Assembly (NCBI GenBank): GCA_050084515.1
Contig: CM114271.1
Span: 67,394,001-67,458,000, forward strand
Direction: 5' to 3'
Origin: Blasia pusilla
Taxonomy: Eukaryota > Marchantiophyta > Marchantiopsida > Blasiales
DNA length: 64,000 nucleotides
The position numbers and the translations under genes were made by a program. Shown piece by piece: positions 41,701 through 54,989 of this stretch. The notes beneath the pieces were generated by a model, which did not search any database, was not told where the DNA came from, and saw only the letters and a program-made list of their open reading frames with translations. Numbering within the stretch: the first letter of the stretch is position 1; each line of letters begins with the position of its first letter.

Positions 41701-42511
41701 CATTCGATAGTGTACCACATCAAAGATTCAATCTTGCGCTTCCGTATAGCTATACGGGTGTTCATGAAACCCATAATCCATATAATTATTGGAGAGTGTA
41801 AACACCTCTCGCTTTTCTCGAGAAAAAAAAATGTTTCCTATTTCATTACAACAAGAAAAAAATTGTGTGCAACAAGATTAGTCATTGTTTACAAGTTCCT
41901 TTGGTTTTTTCGTGGCCATCTAGACTATCCACTTGTGTTATACACCGAGTTCATCCGTCCGTCGGAGAGGCCGTACATTGGTTTCTATTAGTGCATGGCT
42001 TTTTTATTTTGGCACAATTCACTTTTCATTGTGAATTAGATAAATGGCACGTGTCCAACCGTCACCAAAGAGAATGCTTTGAAAAGAAAAGAAAACATAT
42101 CTTCAAGGATAGTGAGGAGAAGTCATAGTCTCTTTGTTAAACCTCTCCAAGTTATGGTTTGGTTTGACAGATAGAAAATATTTTTTGAGTTTACAAGGAG
42201 AGAAGGAGAGAAAGAGAGGAGTTCCGTTAGAGATATTAGGTGGAAAAGTGGCTCTACCATAGATCATTCGAGTGAGATTTTTTCCTACTTTTCATTGGTT
42301 TGAAATTTGTAATCATGCATCTTATTCTCCATGTAGTGCCCTAGACTCTCTTAGCTTGATGTTTTTGCATTTATTGGAAAAAAAAATCATTGAGAACTAA
42401 TGCACGAGGAATTAAGCCTAGCCAAGTTTTTTGTAAACCATGTACTAGGTTGGAGCCCTAGCTCCCTATGAAATGGTTCATGGGAGAGTGTGAGTGTGTG
42501 AGGACAAGGGG
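41701..42511. repeat. Spacer with a dispersed repeat
   Basis: 41770-41900 (ATTATTGGAGAGTG, AAATGTTTC...ATT and GTGTGCAA...GATTAGT blocks) resembles 47650-47750 plus 48770-48835, and in inverse orientation 49790-49830. No gene seen. Confidence 0.5.
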
Positions 42512-43518
42512 TGTTACGATCCACATAACCAAATGAGCGCCAAGACCAACATCCAAACTCTAGCATGCTCACGCTAGGATGGTTTGCGCGGTGGAGTGGT
42601 CTATTGGAAGAGACATAAGTGATGAGATGCAAAAAAGGCTGAGCGTTTCATGTGTTTATGGTTGCGAGTAGGAAACCTAGACCAAACGTGAACCAAGACT
42701 TGAAAGGAGTCGAATCTAAGAAGGTTGGTTGCCAAAGAGGTGAGAACCGGATTTAGAGTGTGACTAGCGTTTGGGGTTTTGATTGTATTTTGGACCATAA
42801 ATTTTAGCTATGAGATGCGCTTGAGACAAATAAGATTGCATTGGAAAGCTTATGCAAAGACAATTCCAACGCACTAAAAATCTCAGAAAATGCACAAGAA
42901 GGGGATGAGATATTGGCCGAAAACTACTACAAATGGAGTTGGATTGAGAGCCAAAAAGAGGGGCACCAGTGTCTCTTCCCCAAAGGTAGGGGGAGGGCGG
43001 AGATTCCATAAGTAATAGTAAAAGGGAAGGTCTCTAAGAGTGCTTGGGACTCAAACGCCACTTTGGGGCGTCGCGGGGCAACTCAAGGGCAATAAATGAA
43101 TCAGGAGTTTTGGCATTAGGATTCAAAACCCAAACCAAGTCCAATAGAATAGATTTCGGAGGTCCCTATTGGATTCCAACCTGCGACTCATATTGTTGGG
43201 TCTTGGTTTGGGAGCTCATGCGCGGTCCATTGGATAGTTGGGACCGCTAGGTGTGCAAACGTCGTTTTAGATGTTTGGACTAACCAGAAAGTCTGTCCCA
43301 AGTCTCGCCAGACTTGCCCGTGTTGGGAAGCTAGGAACTAGGGAAGGTTGAGCTTGATGAGGTGCCGAGTTCATACTTAGTGGGTTGGAAGGCCGATTGA
43401 ACCAGACCAAACTAACGTGAGTGTGTTTGGGTGCAGATAGGCGATGAGAGTGTGTCTTACTGAACGCATGTTTTCGCAACACTAAAGATTGACGTTCAAG
43501 AGGAGTAGACGCACGACA
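42512..43518 (+). mobile_element. Solo LTR (about 1007 bp)
   Basis: Starts TGTTACGATCC and ends GCACGACA. It aligns through its length with the copies at 46086-47096 (inverse) and 47755-48769. Flanks are AGGGG on the left and ATGGG on the right, a 4/5 match expected of an aged 5-bp target duplication. No internal retroelement domain lies next to it. Confidence 0.75.
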
Positions 43519-45141
43519 ATGGGTTGTTCCTAGCAATTTTTTAATGTTAACGTTTATTTTTAGGGAAGTATATGCTCCAAAGTATCAACGAGTTTTTTGT
43601 AGAATCAAGGCCATAGATTGTGTAAAATTTGTTGCTAAAGCTTTAAGGTTTCTTAAAAAGATTGAGGTTTTAGACGTAAAAATAATGCAAGAAACTGAAA
43701 TTACATTACACGCTAAACGGACACTTGGAATCTACATAGCAAAAGAAAATTTGAATTTCTCATGTGATCCTAGCCATGGCAAACTTTATCTTCAACATTA
43801 ACTAAATATAGAGTCAGCTCTTTGGATATGGAGAATCTTAGCCATAGGGCCGGATTTGGCGGCACATGAAGAAATAAGACTAAATAATATGGTTGCGTTA
43901 GAGATATATCATTTTTGTAAAGTTTTAGAGGATCATGGATTGCGGGTCTTGTAAACAAAGCTCCTTTAGTTTTTTTTTCACCATTTTTTATTATTTTTCC
44001 ATGGTTCTTCACAATTAGCCCACAACTTTGGCGTCATAACCTAGTAATCGACCATAGTACCATCTCATGTTGCAAGTCTAATTCAAGCTCATGGCAACTT
44101 GATCTAGGGTTTAGCATGTTGGAATTAGTGGATAACATGCACTACCACTAATTAACTAGTTCTTTGCAGCCGCAATGCTTTTATTCATGCAAAGAGGTAT
44201 TTTTTTCATTGACAAGTCTGAGTTGCAATTTGTGATCATGGATGCATAGATTTGGTGGTAGGTGCTTTGAGTCAAGTGTGATTGTGCCTCAATACTCAAA
44301 GCCACTACAAGTAATTGATTTCCACCTTGTGCAACTTATATTTGCACTATACCATTAATGATTACAAATCTGCACCAATAATAGTTTGATTTGTTGACAA
44401 GAGGAAGATTGTCCCATATTTGCACATAATATCATCTAGCATCAATTTGTGATATTTGTTGTTACATTGTGCTATTTGTGGCTAGACTGCACGGTTGACA
44501 AGGATTAAGCAAATGTTTTTCCAACAAGTTTATACTACAATTGATTTGGAGATGACTTGCAACTCACCAAGGAGTTGCGACACATGATCAATATGTTCAA
44601 GTTACTCATTCTAGTTTTAGTCCTGTACTTGTGCGGATTTTCCCAAGGTGTTGAGTATACAAGGTGTTATATTGGAAGGGTAGAGATGTATTGCAAGTTG
44701 TTGATGTATGAATCAGAGGACATAGATACCTACATTTGATGCCTTGGAGTGATTTTTGTCACTTGGGCAAGAGGATAAAGGATAGAGTCAATATAGATCC
44801 ATATTACAATGTAGAGTGTTACTGTATCATATTTCCTCTTGTCACGCTGCACGCGTGGCAAATCATATGAGGGTATAGATTAGAGTGGCATAGACTTAGG
44901 TATAGATTGTGTTGGGATTTGGCTTAGTGAGAGTCCATTATGTAAGAATGATGCAAAAATCATCACTATATCCTTTCAAGCATTCAAGAGGAGGGTTGGT
45001 AAGAGTATTTGGGAAGGTTTAGACAAAGTAATGTGTGATACCAAGGTTTCTTGCATGAAGAACCATCTCAACCCAACTTTGTGCCATTCTCATACAAGGG
45101 AGAGACTTCATATAGTGAGTAACTTGCCAAACCGCCATATG
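43519..45141. other. AT-rich spacer, no gene seen
   Basis: Only short frames, none with a recognised product. Confidence 0.5.
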
Positions 45142-45840
45142 TGTTGTGCGCATATTTCTCTTGAACGTGAGTCTTAGTGTCGGGGAAAATGTATTTAGTA
45201 GATCACTTTATTGATCTACATCCAAACACACTCACATTAGCCATAGTTTGGGGTTAACCAACCTTACAACTCTTGAATCTTTGTCTCGAGCCATTCTTCA
45301 AGCTCAACAAATCTAGATGGGTCATATACCAACCCAACCCCTCAATCCCCAACATAGGGAAGTCCTTAAGTTGGGACAGACTTCCTTGATAGCCTAAGAA
45401 CCTAAAACGGCGCTAGTACGCTATGTGGTCTCAACTGCCTAATGAACCTCAAACAAGTCTCTAGTCGAGAATCAATATTTGAATCACTTGTCAAGGTCCA
45501 AGGTTGATGTCCATGACTGGCCACATTAAGCAAGCCCACCTGGACTTGGCTTAATGTGCAGCCCCAAAGCCAATCTCTCGATCCATCTTATGCCCTTGGT
45601 TCATCCCATCCCAATGGTTCTCTAAGGTGGGTTTCACGTTCCAAACACCCTTTGAGACCCTCCCCCTTATATATAGTTCCAGAGATTCCCACCCTCGCCC
45701 TACCTTTAGGAGAAAGTCCTCTTGGGGCACTCCTTATGGCCCTCAACCCAATTGTCACTTTGATAGTTTGGGATGGCTTCTAGATCTTTACTCGTGCATT
45801 TGTCTAGATCTTTAGTGCATTGAAATTTTCTCCTGATGTG
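45142..45840 (-). mobile_element. Diverged, truncated LTR of the same family
   Basis: Begins TGTTGTGCGCATATTTCTCTTGAAC, like the 46086 edge of the intact copy. It keeps recognisable blocks (GGGAAGTC...GGGACAGACTT, CCTAAAACGGCG, and GCCCTCAACCCAA near 45740), but the distal end is lost. Orientation is the same as 46086-47096. Confidence 0.6.
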
Positions 45841-46085
45841 AGCCTTTGAGACATACCCCAAGGCTCACATCTTGCTTCTACAACTCATGTCTCCTTCGTG
45901 AGACTCCCACGCGCTTCCTTCTTAACGTGAGACCACAAGAAGTCCTAATGTTCCATGTTGGTGTGCCTTTGGTTATGAAGGTTGTAAAAGTTTGCACACA
46001 GCATTCCGAAGTTGGGGTCATGGGATTTGGTCTACTATATGATGGTGAGGAGCGAGTCTCATTGAAATATATATACAAGTCTTTG

Positions 46086-47096
46086 TGTCGTGCGCTTACT
46101 CTCCTTGAACATAAATCTTTGGTGTTGCGGAAGCGTGCGTTTTGTAGGACATACTCTCAATGATGATCTGCACCCAAACAAACACTCATGATCTGGGTCG
46201 ATCTGTGTTTTAACTTTCCAAGTTCTCAATTCGGCCTCTTCATTAAGCTCAACCTTCCTAGTTTCTCAGTTTACAACACGCGCAAGTCTCTCAAGACTTG
46301 GGATAGACTTTCTAGTCAATTCAGGAACCTCAAACAGCGTTTGCACACCTAGAAATCCCAACTATCCAATAGGCATCCAATGAGTCCCTAACTAGGGGTC
46401 ACAAAAATGAGTTGCGGGTTGGAATCCAAGTGTGGCTTTTGAAATCCACTCACTTGGATAAGGTTTGGGTTTTGAGTCCCAACGCCAAACTCTCGTTCCA
46501 TCCCGTGCCTTTGAGCCGCCGTTTGGCGCCCAAAGTGGGATTTGGGTCCCAAGAATCTTTGGAGACAATCCCCCTTACTAGTACTTTTGGGGATCTCCGC
46601 CCTCCCCTAACTTTGGGGAAAGATAGTCGAGCCCTTCATTTTGGCCCTCAACCCAACTCCCTGTAGAGTTATTTTTGGCCAATATCTCACCCGTTGCTAA
46701 AGCGTTTTCTAATATATTTGGTGCATTGTAATTGCCTCTTCATAAGCTTTCCAACGCCACCTTAATTGTCTGAAACACATATTGGGACTAAACGTTATGG
46801 TCCAAAACACAATCAAAATCCCCAAATACTACTCGCGTTCCAAATCTGGTTCTCACCTCTTTGGCAACCAACCTTCCTATACTCAACTCATCTCAAGTCT
46901 TGGTTCACGTTTGTTCCACGTTTCCTAGTTGCGACCATAAAGGCATGAAACGCACAAACTCTATTTTCCTGTTTTGTCTCTTGGAATCTTCCAAGAGACC
47001 TTTCCAAAGTGCAACCATCTTACCATGAGCCCGCTAAAGTTTTGATGTTCTAGTTGGATTTTTTCTGTTGTTCGTTTGGTTATGAGGGTCGCGACA
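46086..47096 (-). mobile_element. Solo LTR (1011 bp) with perfect 5-bp target duplication CTTTG
   Basis: The element starts TGTCGTGCGC on the plus strand and ends GGGTCGCGACA. CTTTG is present at both 46081-46085 and 47097-47101. The minus orientation is assigned from the chromovirus-linked LTR at 24563. Confidence 0.9.
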
Positions 47097-47754
47097 CTTT
47101 GTGAGATGTATATGCATGTTATTTGCATGAATACTTGAAAATGCATATCTGTGTATCCGAATACTAGAGTTGGATGAGGGCAATGCTCGAATTCAAGATA
47201 GTTGTTCAACGTGCCCTTAATGTATCAAAATGCTCGCTCCATGGCTATGATGTAGTTGGGACCTAGTTGCGCCATATACTAACACAAAAAGCTTATTATG
47301 GAAGCCAAATCGGGATGAGTTTGCACTCCGAATTGATGGAGCCCTTTGTGTTTTGGTAAGGAGAGTTGACACAGAAGACCGTTTACTTTTCACATGTGAG
47401 AGGATTATTAACGGTGAATTTCTCGCCAAGGGCCATGGGCAAGATAGCTAGTCTATGGTTTTGTAAAGCTGAGTCGAAATAGTTTTCAGAGTTAAGTAGA
47501 GCCTTTGGCTAAAGTGAATGCATCTTGTTGCAATGTTATAGTTGATTCCCATGTAAAGAGAGTGAGTGATCACATGCCAAATGTCACTCTTTTTGAAGCC
47601 CAAGCGTAGCTTGTCTTATACACTTGGGAGAGGTCGTCCTTGCTGCCTCCTAATCTATATTATTATTGGAGAGTGCCTTCTTGATTTGCAAAAACCTCTC
47701 TCCTTGACATGTATCAACCAGTCAACAAGAAAATGTTTCTTATTGTATAGGCAG

Positions 47755-48769
47755 GATCGCGACCCTCATAAAAAAATGAACACCAAATAGGTGCCAAGCG
47801 GAACATCAGAACTCTAGTAGACTCACGCTACGATGATCGCGCTTTGGAGAGGTTTTTGGAAAGGTCTCTTGGAAAGTCCAAGAGACGAAACGCAGAAATG
47901 AGTTTTGCATTTCATGCATTTATTGTCGCGACCAGAAAACCTGGAACAAACGCAAACCAAGACTTGAGATGAGTTGAGTCTTGGAAGGTTGGTTGCCAAA
48001 GAGGTTAGAACCAATTTTGGAACACAACTAGCATTTGGGGATTTTGACTATGTCTCGGACCATAACGTTTAACCCTTAGATGCGTTTGGTACAAGTAAGG
48101 GTGCGTTGGAAAAATTATCCCAAGACGCTTCCAACGCACTAAAGATAAGTACAGGCTGAGATATTGGCTGAAAAAATATTGTGAGAGCAATCATGTTGAG
48201 GGCAATCCGAGGGGTCCGACTGTCTTTCCCTAAAGCTAGGGGGAGTTGCGGAGATCCCCAGAAGTACTAGTAAGGGGGACTCTTTCCAAGGAGTTTTGGA
48301 ACACGAGCCCCACTTTGAGCACCAAACGGCGTCTCAAGGGCACGGGATGGAACGGGAGTTTGGCATTGCAAGTCAAAACCCAAACCTGATCCAATGGAGT
48401 GGATTTCATAAGCCACACTTGGATTCCAACCCACGATTCATTTTTTGTGAGTCGCGGTTATGGACTCATTGAACATCCATTGGACAGTTGGAACTGCCTG
48501 CACGAAACACCGTTTGAGGTTCTTGAACCGACCAGAAAGTTTGTCCCAAGTCTTTCGAAACTTGCTTGTGTTGTAAACCACGAAACTATGAAGGTTGAGT
48601 TTGATGAGAGACCCAGTCAAGAACTTGAAAAGTTAGACCGCTAATTGATCCAGACCCAACTAACATGAGTGTGTGTTTGGGTACAAATCAACATTGAGAG
48701 CGTGTCCTTCTGAACACACACTTCCGCAACAACAAAAAAATAACGTTCAAGGAGAGTAGTTGCACGACA
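47755..48769 (+). mobile_element. Solo LTR (about 1015 bp)
   Basis: The left edge is degraded (GATCGCGACCCTCAT instead of TGTCGCGACCCTCAT). The right edge is GCACGACA. GCAG occurs directly outside each edge (47751-47754 and 48770-48773), consistent with part of a target duplication. It interrupts an AAGAAAATG-containing dispersed repeat seen at 41800. Confidence 0.75.
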
Positions 48770-48949
48770 GCAGCAAGAAAATGATTTCTATTCCACATAC
48801 ATCAAGAAATAACATATGTGTGCAATATGATTAGTATTCACTCGGATGCATGACACAAGTTTCACACTAGTGTGGTGTTATTTATGTATAGACCTAGAAT
48901 GAAGAATATTAGTCTTTGGGTAAATATTACATTTTTCTCTTAGCTCTTG

Positions 48950-49470
48950 ACTTGCATCCCTTATCTTTGATCAAGACATAGATGCCGACTAGGGAGGATA
49001 TGCAAAGTCCCACAATTCCACTCGCCGGCAATAGCTTCATTTATGCTCATGCTCAAGGAGTGATAGCTCGTAGTCAAAAAAACAAAAGTTAGTGGCACTC
49101 TCTAGTACATAAGCCGAATGCGTGGGAATTGGCATTTGGTCACCAGAAGCCATTTGGTTGAAACAACTTTCGTCCAAAATCAGATTGGGAGAGGTAGTGC
49201 CAACGGCAATTTATTGGGACAATCCAATCACCATGGCTCTAGTCAACGTTACCAAATTCCACGATCGAGCCAAGCACTAAGACATGCGTTCCCACTTCGT
49301 GAAAGATCGAGTAGAACTTAAGACCACAGATTTATATTGCTGTCCCACAGAGGCTATGGCCACAAACATACTAACTAAGAGTCTACCAACCACCAAATTA
49401 GAATATTTGCTGGCCAAAGTGGATGTGTTCACTTAGATCAACATTGTCGACTTAGTAACTGAGTTGGAGT
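48950..49470 (+). pseudogene. Ty1/copia RNase H and 3' end
   Basis: The frame from about 48978 reads D-A-D-(stop)-G-G-D, then S-Q-K-K-Q-K-L-V-A-L-S-S-T, E-A-I-W-L-K-Q-L, Y-W-D-N-P-I-T-M-A-L, F-H-D-R-A-K-H, D-M-R-S-H-F-V-K-D and L-T-K-S-L. These are the ordered hallmarks of the Ty1/copia RNase H domain. The tryptophan after D-A-D is a TAG stop, and two further sense codons are stops (in A-L-S-S-T-x-A-E and K-H-x-D-M). A GAGTTGGAG purine tract then leads into TGTTGGGAACC, the probable start of the 3' LTR near 49470, whose end I cannot define. Confidence 0.8.
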
Positions 49471-50716
49471 GTTGGGAACCTTCAATTCACATACAAAAAA
49501 GTCATGTTGGACACTCGATACTCATTCGAAGCCACACAAGTTAGATATCAGCAGAGTATTAGAGAGAGAAGCAACCTATTGTAATATTCAGTTGATATTC
49601 ATTAGCTTACCTTACCATCGCCTGCCGTTCCTCACATGCTGGCATGACTTTCTCAGACATTGTACTAGTGGGAAGCCCGTGCCATGCACGAGAATGAAAG
49701 GACAAATCAAACTCACAAAAAGAATTTCTTAACGCCCGTAGAGAGGGAAACAATTTCTTGGTGTCCAATTGCCACATGTCAAGCAAAGAGATGTTTGGAA
49801 ATGAAGAAGGCACTCTCCAATAATAATATACATGTCTGATCAAATCAGATTCATAAGTACCCCATGCCCACAGACCTACTCCTCGGTCATCCGCACCAAT
49901 TCATCTTCCCATATCAAACAGATGCAGGATTGCAATAACTGTAAACCTAATGAAAAGATTGAAGTACTTTATTACAACAAACCACTATGGGCTTCCCAGA
50001 TGAATGAGCTGCATGGATCAATCTGCAAGCACTGGATTGCAAGAACAAAAAATCTAATGAATGATTGACGTAGTGCAGTACTAGAATCTGCTATGTGCTA
50101 CCCAAAAGAAAGGATTTTTTTAATGGACGAATTTGCATGTGCATCTTGTCTTATGCATCAATGAGCAGGTTTCTAACCAAGAGAAAGCATCTAAGCTTTC
50201 CATTCAGATACCACTCTCGTCAAGAGATTCCAAGAGACTGGCATTCCAAACATTCTAAACTTTGAAGCCACCTTGGATACTCGGTGGTTCACACTTAATG
50301 ACATATGATATCGAACTAACGCCCTCTGACCTGGAAGGATGTTCACAAGGGAGGAGTCACAGTCAACAATCCAGAGAAATCAAAAAACCAGAACAAGGTA
50401 CGCCTGAACAATTAAATGTGCACAAAATTATCTGAACAGATGTCTCTACAAACTGCGACGATTGTGAAATCAACGACTGTACATTTATTCCTTGGAAACA
50501 TACCGGATTTCCTCCATGACAGCTTGTACGTGATCCACTTGGAACAGCGCACGCTTACAAAACAAACTGATACTAGATGACAATTCCAGTAAAAGTCTAG
50601 ACAGATCAACATTCATTGTTCCATCATAACGAGTCCCATAATTCCAGGAAGTGGGGCAGGCCAGTAGCTGTTGTGAACTGGCTTGTTGAGGAGTCAGTTC
50701 ACCTACATGGATCTCC
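49471..50716. other. Probable copia LTR remainder and GST downstream region
   Basis: From 49471 the TGTTGGGAACC LTR start is followed by about 200 bp of likely LTR. 49790-49830 carries an inverse copy of the ATTATTGGAGAGTG repeat. From about 50000 the sequence is the 3' flank of the minus-strand GST gene. No other gene seen. Confidence 0.5.
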
Positions 50717-52826
50717 TTAATTGAAAGTGCACACTTTCATTCCCCTGGCAGTAGCTGGTCGCTCCAAGCAGCGCGCTTTCCAAGCGAGCACATTTGGGAA
50801 GTTTGATAGACCCAATTTATCTGCTGCCTGATATCCTGTCTCTAAGCAGCCTACCCAGGGGAAAGTTGCCATATCCGCAATCGAGTATTCGTTGCCAACC
50901 AGGAAGTTTTGACCTTCTAATTTCTTCTCCAAGACACCCAGAAGACGCTTGGCTTCATTCGAGTAACGCTCCAGGGGGTAGGGGTCAAGACATTTGTCTT
51001 TGGCGTACTTGAAGAAATGACCAAACTGCATGGAGTTCACAACAAGTTTATTAAAGTTCGTTGTTACCTCCTCACCTGCCCTACATAGAAAGGGCCCCTC
51101 GGCACCATCTTTCCATCGGTAATATCTTGATAAGACATATAAGTACAGTTCCACTATAACACATATTCGAAAAAATTCACAAAATGACCTTCGCTATCAC
51201 CCATGTTTAAGCACAACCATCAGAATGGGGAGTAAGCACAGTTCAGATGCCAAGAATTTTCAGACCACGGTAAAACACCACTATGTAGTGCTACTAAGGA
51301 ACAAAGGAAGTATCGAAAGACCACTAGTCCTGATGATAAGTCCATCCCTCCCATCATTATATACTAACATCACAATCCAAGAACAGATTTCACTCATAGA
51401 GTAGTGCCATCCATAGCCCTACGACCATAGAACCAACATCCAAAAACAGACAGATTTAACTGGATTTCCTTATTCCCTAACCCTAAATGTATTCTTTCAT
51501 ATTTTACTCGTGCCCATTAGGAACGGCTCTGATGGTGTACTCTTCAATCACTAAACTTCTGAGAAGCATAATATACAAAGTCTACAATCCCTTACCCACT
51601 ACCCACACATAAATCTATGAAAGATGATCTACCAAAGAGCTCACCCTCATTGCTGAATGTCTCTTCATCCAAAGGAGTGGTGTGCTGCCAAACAACTGCT
51701 GCACTGCCCACAAACACTAGAGACGCTCGAGAACAAAGTGAGAGGGCATAGATCTGAATCGTTCCCAAGATTCTGGGTGTGAAGTGTGTACCTGTCCAAA
51801 CATAGGTCCAACCCCAGCCATCTGGAAGAACACCCACTGAATAGTTTCCCACTTCAAACGAGGGTCTGGTGACAGGAACTTGCCCGTCTTCTCTGCCAAA
51901 TATAGGAGGATGGCTCCACTCTCGAATACATTAATAGGCTCACCATCTGATTCATCACATCCATAAGAGTCACTTTAGGTAGACAGTGGTAAATAGATTT
52001 CAACAGTGACAGATCAACCCAAGCCAGAACCTGTTGACTGCTCTGCCATGTGACACTAATGCTCAGAGCAGCCAGAGTGGAGGACCCACCTGCTGCATCA
52101 GCTCTAAAACAACACCACCCACCTTGCGATTACATAACACAGTACGGTAGAAATTGCTCAAGGTAAACTCAAAACTGCAGATATGGAACACGTGGAAACT
52201 GGGAGACGCAATCACATGTAATCTTAGATTTATTTGTCTTATTCTCAGCGGGAACAACGCCATGACGGAATCAAAGGGTATTCTATACAGAGAGCTACTT
52301 CGGTCTCCTGATAGGCCACAAAACTATCGCCAAAGTTCGGCCAAACTAGTCGAAAGTGGAGAGTCAAACAGACCTGGGCCATTTGGATCTACAATTGCGG
52401 GAATCTTGGAGTTCGGGTTGATGCTGATGAACTCGGGAGTGAACTGATCATTCTTCATGATATTGATGGTGTGGGGATTATACTCCAACCCCATCTCTTC
52501 CAACGCTATACTAATCTGCAAAAATCCAGAATTAGATTATCATATTACACTCTATAATGGGCAGAAGAACGATGTATGGAACACTGGACCCAGACCTGCA
52601 CCTGGACCTGAACAGAATCATGAAAACAAGAACTTTTCCAATGCATTCCACGTCAATGGCGAAACACTGACCCAATCTCGTTCTGTCGGCCCAGCGCACA
52701 CAGACCAACATTAATTAAGCCCTAAACTGCTGCCTATTGCTCGATAATCAGACAATACAAGCAACGAAACTGTACCTTCTGCCCATTGGGAGTGGCGAGA
52801 CTGTACAACTCTATCTTGGAAGCCAT
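50717..52826 (-). CDS. Glutathione S-transferase, Ure2p/YfcG-like class
   Basis: Four exons on the minus strand, all with GT...AG borders and matching phases: 52826-52776, 52515-52374, 51946-51792 and 51025-50717. They give a 218-residue protein, normal for a cytosolic GST. It starts [17 protein letters not shown]; the T-P-N-G segment is the glutathione-contact loop of Ure2p/YfcG-type enzymes, where Asn or Thr replaces the catalytic Ser/Tyr of other classes. The thioredoxin-like domain continues through [11 protein letters not shown] and [13 protein letters not shown]. The helical domain has [22 protein letters not shown] (N-capping box) and R-P-A. It conjugates or reduces substrates with glutathione, probably in the cytosol. 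No sign of decay. Confidence 0.92.
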
Positions 52827-53974
52827 GATGCGTACTACCCGCTTCCTGCTTCTGCCAAAGCCAACCACAAACCAACATCAAACTCAAGATCACAACTGAC
52901 CATTGTGTGAAATACTGGACGCAAGCCCACATTGCCATGCACCCTAAGATGTCTGCCAGATGAACAGCTTACACACGGTTTGCAGGAGCCGGTGTAAAGC
53001 GAGCCGACTTGCTCGTAAAAACCGGGCTACGATGACACACCTCTCCGACTCCAACAGACACGAGTTTCGCGCTCAGAGGATAACGCAATCCAAACATTCT
53101 CGAACGGACCTGCAACGAATTTCTCAACTACTCGTCCAATCAAGAGCCTCTCAAAATGCCATTCACTCCTCGGCAACGATCAAAGCATAGACACGTACAA
53201 CTACGCCAGTAACATCAAAACCACAACCCACCGCCTACACTTCCCCGATCAACGACCATGTACTGCCATCTCGTCAACAGCCAAGACCCTCGACAAATAC
53301 CAATGAGCACTCGGTGGTGACTCGCCAGCCATCAAAGTATGCACAACTACAGTTACGGCAACGACATCAGGTGGCTCCAAGGCCAACGCCCACACTCCCC
53401 TGATAGACGATCATTTACGCTCTTATTTCCTCGAGAATCGAGATTTGCCTCAGATTTTCATTCGACTCTCCCACCCAAGAATCCAGTAAAGAACTGTCCA
53501 CGATCTTCTCTAACCACCCAGCAGCCAGACCTTACTCTTACCCCTACCGGTTGGTGAACAGTCATGGCATGCAACGTATATGGTCCCCAAACTACAACAC
53601 TAGCATCTCTTCATTGCAAACAGTCTCCTCTTAGACCCTCCACCGGCCCCATGCAAACCCTTCACCACTCGAGATCCGACGTTATCGTCAAGCCAGAGCC
53701 ATGACCGCTCCTCTCTTCCAGTAGCATGCAGCACCTTCAGGCTACTCACAAACAATCTCAAAAATGCCCAATGTCTTACAGAACCAACGCGAAACACTAG
53801 TGCTCACTGATTAGAGTACCCAACTTTTCAACGTCTGCACCTTTCTTACTAAACTGGAAAAACACCATCCACATACTCCAACCAGACTCACAAACCACTG
53901 CACACTCCCCTCAAGCTCCAAACCGCTCAATTCTTTCTCCCGCTCCCAAGACCCCAGACCGCCAAAACCACACC

Positions 53975-54023
<49 letters not shown>

Positions 54024-54333
54024 AGACCGCAACGCACAGAAACTTCACACATACAACACCGCAACGACAACAAAATCAAATTCCTTCCCTCAATTCTCCA
54101 AACGAACACCCATAACCTCCAGCTATCGCGCTCCGAGCTACACTCACCGATTTCACCAATCTTCACCGTCTCTCTCACTCGATCCTCCACCGCAAAGCTC
54201 CTGATTCAAGCTCTTGATTGCAACTCCTGCTTCAAGCCCCTGCTTCAAGCTCCTCCTCCTTGCTCAATCTTCTCCGTGTGCAGAAATGCAGATGTGCTAC
54301 GCAAACTTAGCTCGCCTTCTTCGCGTCAGGCAG

Positions 54334-54366
<33 letters not shown>

Positions 54367-54960
54367 CACATCGAAATTGGGGAGGCTTGCAGCGCTTCTT
54401 ATGCATCTGAACTTGGACATATTCTCGCCCTGTCCTGCTACTGCACTACTGGGCTCCAGGATCAGCAGGTGATCCTCTGTTTGCTATTCGCGGGCTCGCG
54501 GGTTCCGGACATGCAGTCAATGCCGCCCGCACATCTGCGGAGGACTATCGTCCTCCGCCCGACTTACTCCCGTCCCCCCCGCCCTGTTCCCCCTGGGGAC
54601 CTTCGTATCCCGGGGCTTTCGAAGTTCCGAGGGACCGAGACTCACGTGACGTTCCTTCGCGTGCAGCATCGACTCTAGACTCTAGAACCTGGTGGGCCCG
54701 CAACACTCCTTGTCGACCCCCATTGTCGAGGTCGCTGTCTGAGGATCGCCTGGCGGCCCTGGACATCTCGAAATAGAGGAAAAGAGACAAGACGAAAGGA
54801 AAAAAACTAGTTTGGCCCGATGTCCGGGAAGAATCACCGGCCAAAAATCGACGGGATACATAAGTTCTCCTCTGTATTTGTATCTATCTAAATACAACAA
54901 ATATTTACAGTTCTCTTTTCTACATACAGAAAACGTACCGGTTCTCCTAAAAAGATTCCC
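52827..54960. promoter_or_regulatory. GST upstream region with GA and CA tracts
   Basis: On the minus (GST coding) strand, 53977-54022 is a (GA)23 tract about 1.15 kb before the GST ATG. GAGA tracts are common in plant promoters and leaders. A (GCAC)n/(CA)n tract lies at about 54335-54370. No other gene is supported; many short frames are composition artefacts. Confidence 0.45.
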
Positions 54961-54989
54961 TATGGTTGCGAGTTAGACCTGCCTCTAAA

